Positions 1-6,345 are shown, numbered from the stretch's first letter. The stretch: DNA of 7,176 bases from Phenylobacterium sp. (GCA_028698405.1 JAQVDF010000090.1:1-7176); one strand, 5' to 3'. Translations and numbers: made by a program. The notes: a model not told the origin generated them from the sequence alone.

Positions 1-2
1 CC

Positions 3-377
3 CGCGAGGCGGCCGACGGTGCGCCAGCCTACCTCTACCACTTCTCCTATGTGGGCGGCCGCTTCCGGCCCTTCCTGACCACCGCGGCCCATGCGGCCGA
101 GATCCAGTACGTGTTCGAATACTGGGGCCGGCGCACGCCGGAGTCGGCGATCACCGACGAGGACCGGGCGCTGGCCGGGCTGATGCACGCCTGCTGGACC
201 GCCTTCGCCAAGACCGGCGTCCCGGCCTGCGAGGTCCCCTGGCCGGCCTACGCCCCGAATGAGGACGAACTGGTCGAGTTCGGCAGCGAGACGGGCCTGC
301 GCGCTGGCTTCCGCGACGCCGAATTCGACGCCCAGGAGGCCGTGGCGCTCCCGACCCTGGCCTTGCCGACGAACTGA
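3..377 (+). CDS. Type-B carboxylesterase, C-terminal fragment (5' end outside window)
   Basis: This is the last 124 residues of an alpha/beta-hydrolase of the carboxylesterase type B family (para-nitrobenzyl esterase/cholinesterase-like), which hydrolyses carboxylic esters with a Ser-Glu/Asp-His triad. The frame is open from the left edge, so the true start lies outside; the GTG at 51 is internal. The visible block AYLYHFSYV (residues 9-17) followed by TAAHAAEIQYVF (residues 27-38) matches the family's C-terminal catalytic-His region, with His30 (codon 90-92) the probable triad His. The downstream segment with a Trp-rich helix (EYWGRR, then ACWTAFAKTG) and the WPAY motif is also typical of the family's C-terminus. 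The nucleophile Ser and acidic residue are not in the window, so activity and substrate cannot be judged. A 48-bp gap separates it from ku on the same strand, so read-through into ku is possible. Confidence 0.85.
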   Translation, partial: REAADGAPAYLYHFSYVGGRFRPFLTTAAHAAEIQYVFEYWGRRTPESAITDEDRALAGLMHACWTAFAKTGVPACEVPWPAYAPNEDELVEFGSETGLRAGFRDAEFDAQEAVALPTLALPTN

Positions 378-414
378 TTCGCCCGTCGCGGCGTTTCCGG
401 ACTCTGGAAGTCGC

Positions 415-418
415 GGAG
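415..418 (+). promoter_or_regulatory. Ribosome binding site of ku
   Basis: GGAG lies 7 nt upstream of the ATG at 426, a good Shine-Dalgarno match and spacing, and it supports this start. No convincing promoter is visible in the 48-bp gap before ku. Confidence 0.6.
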
Positions 419-425
419 ACGTCTC

Positions 426-1367
426 ATGGCCACCCGTCCGACCTGGCAGGGCTATCTGCGCCTGTCCCTGGTGAGCTGCCCGGTCGCGCTCTACACCGCC
501 ACCTCGCGGACCGGCGACGTCAGCTTCAACATGCTGCACAAGCAGACGCACAACCGCATCCGGATGATCCCCACCGATCCGGAGACCGGCCCCGTCGAGC
601 GCAGCGACATCGTCAAGGGCTACGAGATCGAGAAGGGCCGCTACGTCGTCATCACCGACGAGGAGATCAAGAACGTCCGTCTCTCGACGACCAAGACGCT
701 GGATATCGAACGGTTCGTCGACGAGGACGAGATCGACCGGCTCTACTGGAACGATCCCTACTTCCTCGCGCCCGACGGCGAGATGGCCGTGGAGGCCTTC
801 ACGGTGATCCGCGAGGCGATGGCCCGCTCGGGCAAGATCGCGCTCGGGCGCCTCGTCATGCACCAACGCGAGCGGCTGATGGCGCTGGAGCCGCGCGATC
901 TGGGCATCCTCGCCTACAGCCTGCGTTCGAACCGGGAGGTGAAGAACCCGGCCGACGTATTCGACGACATCCCCGACGTGAAGCCCGACAAGGCGATGGT
1001 CGACATCGCCACCCAGATCATCAAGCAGCAGGCCGGGCCGTTCGATCCGTCCAAGTTCAACGACCGCTACGAGGAGGCGCTGCGCGCGCTGATCAAGGAA
1101 AAGGAGAAGGGCCACACGGTGGGCGTCGCCGAACAGCCGAAGGAGGCCGAAGTCATCGACCTCATGGAGGCCCTGCGCCGCAGCCTCGGCCAGAGCGGCG
1201 GCAAGGCTCCGGCCCGCAAGGCCTCGTCCGGCTCGACCCGCAAGGCCGCCGCCGAAAAGGCCGCCGATCCGCCCAAGATCGCCGCGTCCCAGCGCAAGCC
1301 CGCCGCCAAGAAGGCGCCGGCCAAGAAGCCCGCGGCCAAGAAGGCGCCCGCGCGAAAGAGCGCCTGA
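426..1367 (+). CDS. ku: Ku, DNA end-binding protein of bacterial NHEJ
   Basis: This 313-residue bacterial Ku should homodimerise into a ring that threads onto DNA double-strand ends and recruits LigD. The N-terminal beta-barrel core opens with TWQGYLRLSLVSCPVALY (residues 6-23), the family signature W-x-G-x-L-x-x-S-L-V-x-x-P-V. It continues through NMLHKQTHNRI (35-45), VKGYEIEKGRYVVITDEEI (63-81) and the DPYFLAPDG block (110-118). The conserved LigD-interaction region follows at about 200-255, including FDPSKFNDRYEEALRALIKEK (206-226). Residues from about 257 to the end form a low-complexity basic tail (Lys/Ala/Pro, no acidic residues after 282) resembling a histone-H1 tail. Extended basic Ku tails are known to contribute to DNA binding. 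The gene is convergent with ligD, its functional partner, with a 25-bp gap. The core is full length and undamaged. Family assignment is very secure; the tail's role is inferred. Confidence 0.97.
   Translation: MATRPTWQGYLRLSLVSCPVALYTATSRTGDVSFNMLHKQTHNRIRMIPTDPETGPVERSDIVKGYEIEKGRYVVITDEEIKNVRLSTTKTLDIERFVDEDEIDRLYWNDPYFLAPDGEMAVEAFTVIREAMARSGKIALGRLVMHQRERLMALEPRDLGILAYSLRSNREVKNPADVFDDIPDVKPDKAMVDIATQIIKQQAGPFDPSKFNDRYEEALRALIKEKEKGHTVGVAEQPKEAEVIDLMEALRRSLGQSGGKAPARKASSGSTRKAAAEKAADPPKIAASQRKPAAKKAPAKKPAAKKAPARKSA
1302..1349 (+). repeat. 15-bp tandem repeat encoding the Ku Lys/Ala/Pro tail
   Basis: The nonamer GCCAAGAAG occurs at 1305, 1320 and 1335, exactly 15 nt apart, with similar GC-rich spacers. 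It encodes a pentapeptide periodicity of the type (A/P)-A-K-K-(A/P) in the last 20 residues of Ku. An exact in-frame 15-nt period suggests growth by unit duplication, so copy number may vary between strains. Confidence 0.75.
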
Positions 1368-1371
1368 GTTC

Positions 1372-1387
1372 CCTCCCCTTCAGGAGG
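1372..1387. terminator. Weak hairpin between convergent ku and ligD, possible bidirectional terminator
   Basis: CCTCC at 1372-1376 can pair with GGAGG at 1383-1387 around a 6-nt loop, in the 25-bp gap between the two facing stop codons. The stem is only 5 bp and neither strand has a T-run after it, so it is not a canonical intrinsic terminator. Position is the main argument. Confidence 0.25.
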
Positions 1388-1392
1388 AGCGA

Positions 1393-4050
1393 TCAGCCGG
1401 CCTTCTTCAGTTTTCTGATCGCGTCGGCGAGCGGGCGTTCGGCGTCGCAGTAGCCTTCCCAGCCGGTGGTCTTCTTGAGCAGCTTGGGCGCCGTGCGGAC
1501 GGTGTAGGCCTTGGGGTCGAGACCGCGTTTGACGCGGCTCCAGGGGATGGGGAAGGACACCGTCGCCCCTTCGCGGGCGCGCGGGGAGAGCGGGGCGACC
1601 GCCGTCGACATGCGGTCGTTGCGCAAATAGTCCAGGAAGATCCGGCCGCCCCTCAGCTTCTTGCTCATGTTGACGACGTATCTGTCCGGATCGTCGGCGG
1701 CGACGCGCTCGCAGACCGTCTTGGCGAAGGCCTTGGCGGTGGGCCAGTCGAGCTTGGTGCGGGTCTTGGCGAGCGGGGTGACCACGTGCAGGCCCTTGCC
1801 GCCCGTGGTCTTGCAGAAGGCCGCGAGGCCGAGCGCCTCGAGCCGGGCCTTGATGTCGCGGGCCGCGCGGACGACCTCGTCGAACGGCACGTCCGGGCCG
1901 GGGTCGAGGTCGAACACCAGCCGGCCCGGGATTTCGGGCGCGAACGGCTGGCAGTTCCAGGGGTGGAACTCGACCGCGGCCACCTGGGCCAGGGCGATCA
2001 GCGCCTCGATGCGGTCGATCTGCATGTAGGGCTTGTGGTCGCCGAACACCCTCACTTCGGAGAGCAGGGCCGACGCGCCCTTGTGCGCGTGGCGCTGGAA
2101 GAACTGCTCTCCCTCGATCCCGTCGGGGGCGCGGATGATCGAGCAGGGCCGCCCCTTGATGTGCTCCATCATCCAGGGGCCGACCGCCTCGAGGTAGCGG
2201 GCTAGATCGAGCTTGGTGACGGGCGCCGTATCGCCGACGGCGTTGGGCCACAGCGCCTTGTCCGGCTTTGAGATGACGATGCCCGTGACCACCGGCTCGG
2301 CCTTGTCGCCGGCCTTGGCGGCGGGTTTCGACTTCGTCTTGGGCCTGGTGGCGACCTCGGGGTCGAAGTTCTCCACGGCGGCGGGGATTTCGGGCTCGAC
2401 TTCGTCGGCCGGCTTGTCGGCGCGCAGGCCCTTGAAGGCGGCGTGGCGCACCTTGCCGTCGCCGGTGAAGCCGGCGAACTCGATCTCGGCGACCAGCTCG
2501 GGCCGGGCCCAGTGGACGTTGGCCTCCTTGCGGGGCGCGCCGGGGCCGGTGAACGGGCTCTTGTCGGCCTCCAGCGGGACGAGCTTGGGCAGCACGGCCT
2601 TGACCTTGTCGGCGCCGAAGCCGGTCCCGACCCGGCCGATGTAGACGAAGTGGCCGTCCTTGTGGGCGCCGACGAGCAGCGAGCGGAGCTGCCCCTTGTC
2701 GCCGGTCCAGCCGCCGATCACCACCTCATGCCCGCCGCGACACTTGGACTTCAGCCAGGTGTCGGAGCGGCCCGAGCGGTAGGGCGCGTCGGGGCGCTTG
2801 GAGACGATGCCTTCCAGGTGCATGCGGCAGGCGCTCTGCAGAACCGCCTCGCCGCCGGTCTCGAAGTGGTCGACGTAGCGGATGCGGGATTTCAGCTTCT
2901 TCTCGGCCGCCTCGAGCACCGCCTTCAGCCGCTGCTTCCGCTCGCGCAGCGGCAGCTCGCGCAGGTTCTCGCCCTCCAGGAACAGCAGGTCGAAGGCGTA
3001 GAACACCAGGTCCTGGGTGCGGCCCGATGACAGCGCCGCCTGCAGGCCGGGGAAATCCGGCGCGCCGTTCTCGTCGAGCGCCACCGCCTCGCCGTCGTAG
3101 AGGCCGCCGGGCAGGGCCGCGCCCGCGGCGGCGATCGACTTGAACTTATCGGTCCAGTCGAGGCCGGAGCGGGTCTTCAGCGTCGCCTTGCCGTTCTCGA
3201 CCCGCAACTGCAGCCGGTATCCGTCGAACTTGATCTCGTGCGCCCAGCCGGAACCCGGCGGCGGACGGTCGACAGAGCGGGCCAGCTGCGGCGGCACGAA
3301 CCCCGGCAAGGCCGCGGCCTTCAGCTTGGGCGGCGGCGGGGCGGCGAGGGCGGCGGCCTTGGGCGCTTCCGCCTCGCCGCGGTTGGAGTTCCAGACGTCG
3401 TCGGCCGGGCGCGCCTTGCGGCCCGTCGTCATGAACGGCTCGGGCCCCTTGCCGCGGCCGGCGGCGATCTCCTCCATAGTGCGGCCGGAGGCTACCGAGG
3501 TGTCGAATTCTTCGGCGATCTGGCCGGACTCGCCCTCGGCGGCGAACTCGTCGCGGTGCTTGATGAGCAGCCAGTTGTTCTTGGCGTTCCGGCTCTTCTC
3601 GCGGTCGTGCTTCATCCGCACCAGCACGAAGCCGCCCTTCAGCCGCTCGCCGGCCAGCACGATCTTGAAGTCGCCCTCGGCGAGCGCTTCGTGCGGGTCG
3701 GTCCCCGGCTCCGGCGCCCAGTAGCCGCGGTCCCACAGCATCACCGTGCCGCCGCCGTACTGGCCCTTGGGGATGGCGCCCTCGAAGTCGCCGTAGTCGA
3801 GGGGATGGTCCTCGACCTCGACCGCCAGGCGACGGTCGTGCGGGTCGAGCGAGGGGCCCTTGGTCACCGCCCAGGACTTGAACACCCCGTCGAGCTCGAG
3901 CCGGAAGTCGTAGTGCAGGCGGGTGGCCGCGTGCTTCTGGATGACGAACCGCAATCGTTTCGAGGGCGCGACCTTGGCCTCGCCCGAGGGCTCGGCGGTC
4001 TTGGCGAAGTCCCGCATCGCGCGGTACTTCGTGAGCTTCGGCGACGCCAT
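1393..4050 (-). CDS. ligD: LigD, ATP-dependent DNA ligase/polymerase/3'-phosphoesterase of NHEJ
   Basis: From the ATG at 4050 this is 885 residues in three catalytic domains, order phosphoesterase-ligase-polymerase, as in Pseudomonas rather than Mycobacterium. Phosphoesterase (about 30-165): His40, His46, Asp48 (KHAATRLHYDF) and His82 (DHPLDYG) match the metal/phosphate-binding set that trims 3' ends. Ligase (about 250-555): nucleotidyl-lysine Lys274 in EIKFDGYR, then YDGEAVAL (318-325), FYAFDLLFL (350-358), EGIVSKR (413-419), WLKSKC (432-437) and an OB-fold. A K/A/P linker (about 556-588) leads to the AEP/primase-type polymerase: Asp714 and Asp716 (DLDP), TGGKGLH (749-755; Thr where Ser is common) and Asp807 (FLDYLRN). 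All key residues are present. An in-frame GTG at 4080 would add 10 residues but abuts the otsA stop and has no ribosome site; ATG 4050 is preceded by GGGAAAGGGG. It is probably co-transcribed downstream of otsBA and acts with the convergently encoded Ku. Confidence 0.97.
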   Translation of the reverse strand: MASPKLTKYRAMRDFAKTAEPSGEAKVAPSKRLRFVIQKHAATRLHYDFRLELDGVFKSWAVTKGPSLDPHDRRLAVEVEDHPLDYGDFEGAIPKGQYGGGTVMLWDRGYWAPEPGTDPHEALAEGDFKIVLAGERLKGGFVLVRMKHDREKSRNAKNNWLLIKHRDEFAAEGESGQIAEEFDTSVASGRTMEEIAAGRGKGPEPFMTTGRKARPADDVWNSNRGEAEAPKAAALAAPPPPKLKAAALPGFVPPQLARSVDRPPPGSGWAHEIKFDGYRLQLRVENGKATLKTRSGLDWTDKFKSIAAAGAALPGGLYDGEAVALDENGAPDFPGLQAALSSGRTQDLVFYAFDLLFLEGENLRELPLRERKQRLKAVLEAAEKKLKSRIRYVDHFETGGEAVLQSACRMHLEGIVSKRPDAPYRSGRSDTWLKSKCRGGHEVVIGGWTGDKGQLRSLLVGAHKDGHFVYIGRVGTGFGADKVKAVLPKLVPLEADKSPFTGPGAPRKEANVHWARPELVAEIEFAGFTGDGKVRHAAFKGLRADKPADEVEPEIPAAVENFDPEVATRPKTKSKPAAKAGDKAEPVVTGIVISKPDKALWPNAVGDTAPVTKLDLARYLEAVGPWMMEHIKGRPCSIIRAPDGIEGEQFFQRHAHKGASALLSEVRVFGDHKPYMQIDRIEALIALAQVAAVEFHPWNCQPFAPEIPGRLVFDLDPGPDVPFDEVVRAARDIKARLEALGLAAFCKTTGGKGLHVVTPLAKTRTKLDWPTAKAFAKTVCERVAADDPDRYVVNMSKKLRGGRIFLDYLRNDRMSTAVAPLSPRAREGATVSFPIPWSRVKRGLDPKAYTVRTAPKLLKKTTGWEGYCDAERPLADAIRKLKKAG

Positions 4051-4054
4051 CCGG

Positions 4055-4064
4055 CCCCTTTCCC
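4055..4064 (-). promoter_or_regulatory. Purine-rich ribosome binding site that decides the ligD start
   Basis: Read on the minus strand, GGGAAAGGGG ends 4 nt before ATG 4050. The alternative GTG at 4080 has no Shine-Dalgarno-like sequence upstream, so this site favours ATG 4050. Spacing is slightly short. Confidence 0.5.
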
Positions 4065-4080
4065 GTGCGCCTCGGCGCAC
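4065..4080 (-). other. Perfect 6-bp hairpin filling the otsA-ligD junction
   Basis: On the minus strand GTGCGC-CGAG-GCGCAC is a perfect 6-bp, GC-rich stem with a 4-nt loop. It begins on the base after the otsA stop codon (4083-4081) and ends next to the ligD ribosome site. No T-run follows, so it is more likely an RNA-stability, partial-termination or translation-modulating element than a full terminator. The structure is seen directly; any function is inferred. Confidence 0.5.
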
Positions 4081-5481
4081 CTAGCTGGCGAGCGCGGTCC
4101 GTCGGGCGGTCAAGCCTTCCAGCGCGCCGACGAAGCTGTCGCGCCAGGCAGTGACGTCCTCGCGGCTCACGTTCTCGTAGAGAGCGCGCCAGCGGCGGAT
4201 TCGCTCCGGCAGCTCCATCGCCATGGCCCGCTTCAGCGCTTCGGAGATCTCTTCGGGGCTGTTGGGGTTGACCAGCAGCGCCTCGCGCATCTGGTTCGCC
4301 GCCCCGGCGAAGCGCGACAGGATCAGCACGCCGGGGTTCTCCGGCTTCTGGGCGGCGACGAATTCCTTGGCGACCAGGTTCATCCCGTCGCGCAGCGGCG
4401 TCACCAGGCCGATACGGGCCGCGCGGTAGAGGCCGGCCAGCTCGTCGCGCCGGTAGTTGCGGTTGACGTAGCGGATCGGATTCCAGTCGAGGTCGGCGTA
4501 CTCGCCGTTGATGCGGCCGGAGAGGGCGTCCAGCCGGGCGCGGATCTCCTGGTAGGCCTCCACGCCCTCGCGGCTGACCGGCGCCACCTGCAGGAAAAGC
4601 ACCTCGCGGCGCAGGTCGGGGTAGTCCGCCAGGAACCGCTCGAAGCCCAGGAACCGTTCCTCCAGCCCCTTCGAGTAGTCCAGCCGGTCGACGCCGACGA
4701 TCAGGCTGCGGAACACCGTGTGGGCGGCCATGATGTCGTGAGTGCGGCGGCCCCGGGGGGTGCGGACCAGGTCCTCGAACTCGGCGGCGTCGATGCCGAT
4801 CGGGAAGGCGCCTACCGTCAGCGTTCGGCCGAAGGCGCGCAGCCGCCCGTCCGGAAGCCGTTCGCCGCCGGCCTCGGCGATCACGTACTCCTCGAAGGCT
4901 TGGAGATATTCCTCGGTCTGGAAGCCGACGAGATCGTAGTCGAACAGCGCCTGCACCAGCTGGCGGTGACGGGGCAGGGTGGAGACCAGCTGCCGGGCCG
5001 GCCAGGGCACGTGCAGGAAGAAGCCGATGCGGTTCTTCACGTCGAGCCGGCGCAGCTCCCGGCCCAGCGGGATCATGTGGTAGTCGTGAACCCAGATCAG
5101 GTCGTCCGGCTCGACCAGTGGCCGAAGGGTCTCGGCGAAGCGGTTGTTGACCCGCTCGTAGCCCTCGCCGAACGCCCGGTCGTAAGCCGCCAGGTCGATG
5201 CGGTAGTGGCACAGCGGCCAGAGCGTCTTGTTGGCGAAGCCGTTGTAGTACTCTTGGTAGTCGGCCTCCTCGAGGTCGACGGTGGCGATCGTCACCCCCT
5301 CCGCCCTCTGCATCTGGATCTGGCCGGTGAACTCGGCGGTGGTGCGGCCGCTCCAGCCGAACCAGATGCCCGAGTACTCCCGCAGTGCCGCGGCCAGCGC
5401 CATGGCCAGGCCTCCGACGCTCTCCTCGCCCTTGCCGGCCGGCGGGGTCACGCGGTTGGAGACGACGATCAAGCGGCTCAT
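4081..5481 (-). CDS. otsA: Trehalose-6-phosphate synthase (GT20 family)
   Basis: This cytosolic retaining glycosyltransferase transfers glucose from UDP-glucose to glucose-6-phosphate, giving trehalose-6-phosphate. At 466 residues it has the usual OtsA length and no fused phosphatase domain. Visible motifs are VVSNR (6-10, Arg10), the GGLAMAL loop (23-29), Trp40, the YYNGFANKTLWPL region (78-90), HDYH (132-135), FFLHVPWPA (154-162), RLDYSKGLEERF (266-277; Arg266, Lys271) and DGMNLVAKE (365-373; Asp365, Glu373). These align with the substrate-binding residues of E. coli OtsA (Arg9, Trp40, Arg262, Lys267, Asp361, Glu369), so the enzyme looks intact. Its ATG overlaps the otsB stop in an ATGA, indicating translational coupling, and a strong GGAGG inside otsB sets the start. 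ligD follows with a 30-bp gap. Trehalose is an osmo- and desiccation protectant, so the operon is probably stress-induced. Confidence 0.97.
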   Translation of the reverse strand: MSRLIVVSNRVTPPAGKGEESVGGLAMALAAALREYSGIWFGWSGRTTAEFTGQIQMQRAEGVTIATVDLEEADYQEYYNGFANKTLWPLCHYRIDLAAYDRAFGEGYERVNNRFAETLRPLVEPDDLIWVHDYHMIPLGRELRRLDVKNRIGFFLHVPWPARQLVSTLPRHRQLVQALFDYDLVGFQTEEYLQAFEEYVIAEAGGERLPDGRLRAFGRTLTVGAFPIGIDAAEFEDLVRTPRGRRTHDIMAAHTVFRSLIVGVDRLDYSKGLEERFLGFERFLADYPDLRREVLFLQVAPVSREGVEAYQEIRARLDALSGRINGEYADLDWNPIRYVNRNYRRDELAGLYRAARIGLVTPLRDGMNLVAKEFVAAQKPENPGVLILSRFAGAANQMREALLVNPNSPEEISEALKRAMAMELPERIRRWRALYENVSREDVTAWRDSFVGALEGLTARRTALAS

Positions 5482-6227
5482 CGCGCGGCCTCCAACCAGT
5501 CGAGCACGGCGCCCACGTCTTCCATCCGCCAGCGGGCGGCCGTCGGACGGGCGGGGCCCACCAGGACGCCGAACCCGCCCAGTGCGGCGGCGGCGCGGAA
5601 GGCCGGCTCGTCCGTCAGATCATCGCCGACGAACACCGGAACGGCGCCCGCAAAGGGCGCTGCGGCCATGAAATCCTGCAGGCTGTCCCCCTTGCTGGGG
5701 CCGGGTGTGCGCAGTTCGACGACCATGTGGCCGGGTTGCAGCACAAGGCCGGTGCGGGCCGCCAGCGCCTCCGCCAGGGCGGCCGCCTCCCGCGCCAGGC
5801 TCGGCGCCAGGCGAAAGTGCAGGGCGATACTGTGGCCCTTGTCCTCCACCAGCAGGCCGTCGTCGCGGCGCGCGAAGGCGCGGATCGCCTCGGCGGCCTC
5901 GGGGAGGCCCGGATGGGGCTCGCGGTCCACGACCTTCCCCTCGCTGGTCCGCCGGATCAGGCCGTGCACCGAGGCGACCGCCGGCACGCGCCGCTCGAGG
6001 ATGCGGTCCACGTCGGCCAGGGTACGCCCGCTCAGAACCGCCAGCCGGCCCTGCAGCCCGCGATGCAGCCGTTCGATCAACCGCGTCAGCCTGGCGTCGG
6101 GCTTCACGTCCTGCGGTCGCGCGGCGATCGGCGCGAGCGTTCCATCGAGGTCGAGGAACAGCGCCGTGCCGGCCAGCGACAGCGCCGCGGGCGGCTTGTT
6201 CGCGGTTATCGTGTCGTGATCGTTCAT
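5478..6227 (-). CDS. otsB: Trehalose-6-phosphate phosphatase (HAD superfamily)
   Basis: It removes phosphate from trehalose-6-phosphate, the OtsA product, to release trehalose. The 249 residues carry the HAD motifs in order. Motif I is FLDLDGTLAPI (24-34), with nucleophile Asp26 and acid/base Asp28. Motif II is LSGR (65-68, Ser66). The cap domain includes SVHGL (86-90) and EDKGHSIALHFR (128-139). Motif III is Lys179 in GPSKGDSL, and motif IV is GDDLTDEPAF (201-210; Asp202, Asp203, Asp206), which holds Mg2+. The length is normal and no key residue is missing. ATG 6227 is the first possible start after an in-frame TAA two codons upstream. Its best Shine-Dalgarno (GGAGG, 6241-6245) is rather far, about 13 nt away. 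It is first in the otsB-otsA-ligD run and diverges from zwf. Confidence 0.96.
   Translation of the reverse strand: MNDHDTITANKPPAALSLAGTALFLDLDGTLAPIAARPQDVKPDARLTRLIERLHRGLQGRLAVLSGRTLADVDRILERRVPAVASVHGLIRRTSEGKVVDREPHPGLPEAAEAIRAFARRDDGLLVEDKGHSIALHFRLAPSLAREAAALAEALAARTGLVLQPGHMVVELRTPGPSKGDSLQDFMAAAPFAGAVPVFVGDDLTDEPAFRAAAALGGFGVLVGPARPTAARWRMEDVGAVLDWLEAAR
5489..5493 (-). promoter_or_regulatory. Ribosome binding site of otsA, inside the otsB 3' end
   Basis: GGAGG on the minus strand lies 7 nt before ATG 5481. It is ideal in sequence and spacing and is embedded in the last otsB codons, so otsA can also initiate independently of coupling. Confidence 0.7.
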
Positions 6228-6252
6228 GACTTAGGTCGCCCCTCCGGCATCC

Positions 6253-6267
6253 CTAACGCACTAACGC
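6253..6267. repeat. Tandem CTAACGC heptamer upstream of otsB
   Basis: CTAACGC occurs at 6253-6259 and 6261-6267, an exact direct repeat with 8-bp period, 26-40 bp upstream of the otsB ATG. It reads GCGTTAG twice in the otsB direction. It could form part of a promoter or a binding site. One GGATC (6279-6275) sits 16 nt before the CGTT at 6258-6255 on the minus strand, which resembles, with one mismatch in the -35 box, the GGAAC-N16/17-CGTT pattern of alphaproteobacterial general-stress sigma factors. Confidence 0.35.
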
Positions 6268-6283
6268 CGGACCCGATCCACGG

Positions 6284-6293
6284 CCAAGCTTGG
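6284..6293. promoter_or_regulatory. 10-bp perfect palindrome in the otsB/zwf divergent region
   Basis: CCAAGCTTGG is self-complementary over 10 bp. Its centre lies 51 bp from that of the second palindrome near zwf. It could be an operator half of a dimeric regulator's site, but a 10-bp palindrome can occur by chance in a region of this size. Confidence 0.25.
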
Positions 6294-6316
6294 GAGAGAT
6301 GAACTCGCCGGCCCAT

Positions 6317-6344
6317 TTGGCGTTGCCTCGCCACGTGCTAGCAC
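6317..6344 (+). promoter_or_regulatory. Candidate housekeeping promoter of zwf, Caulobacter-type
   Basis: TTGGCG (6317-6322) and GCTAGCAC (6337-6344) are separated by 14 nt. This fits the recalled Caulobacter housekeeping consensus, TTGACG then about 10-14 nt then GCTANAWC, with one mismatch in each box. Transcription would start near 6350 and leave a leader of about 37 nt before the zwf ATG. Confidence 0.5.
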
Positions 6345-6345
6345 G
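6334..6345. promoter_or_regulatory. 12-bp perfect palindrome over the zwf -10 element, candidate operator
   Basis: CGTGCTAGCACG is fully self-complementary and covers the proposed -10 box of zwf. A dimeric repressor bound here would block zwf transcription. The symmetry is seen directly; the regulator is unknown. Confidence 0.4.

Noticed and set aside
1372..1387. Strong intrinsic terminator between ku and ligD
   Set aside because: The stem is only 5 bp and no T-run follows on either strand, so it is kept only as a weak candidate.
1067..2251. 394-codon minus-strand open frame spanning the ku/ligD convergent junction
   Set aside because: It is out of frame with ligD and antisense to ku. Composition is extreme (Arg/Pro/Ala) and no motif is present.
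3146..5212. 688-codon minus-strand open frame overlapping otsA and ligD
   Set aside because: It is an out-of-frame reading of the same strand, Arg/Pro/Gly-rich with no recognisable domain, and crosses the otsA-ligD boundary.
3238..6219. 993-codon open frame on the plus strand across ligD, otsA and otsB
   Set aside because: It lies antisense to three genes with full catalytic motifs. Its translation is low-complexity and shows no family motif, as expected for a stop-poor frame in high-GC DNA.
4081..6227. Possible fused otsA/otsB (bifunctional) gene
   Set aside because: The two frames differ and overlap in an ATGA; each has its own ribosome site and complete family length, so they are separate proteins.
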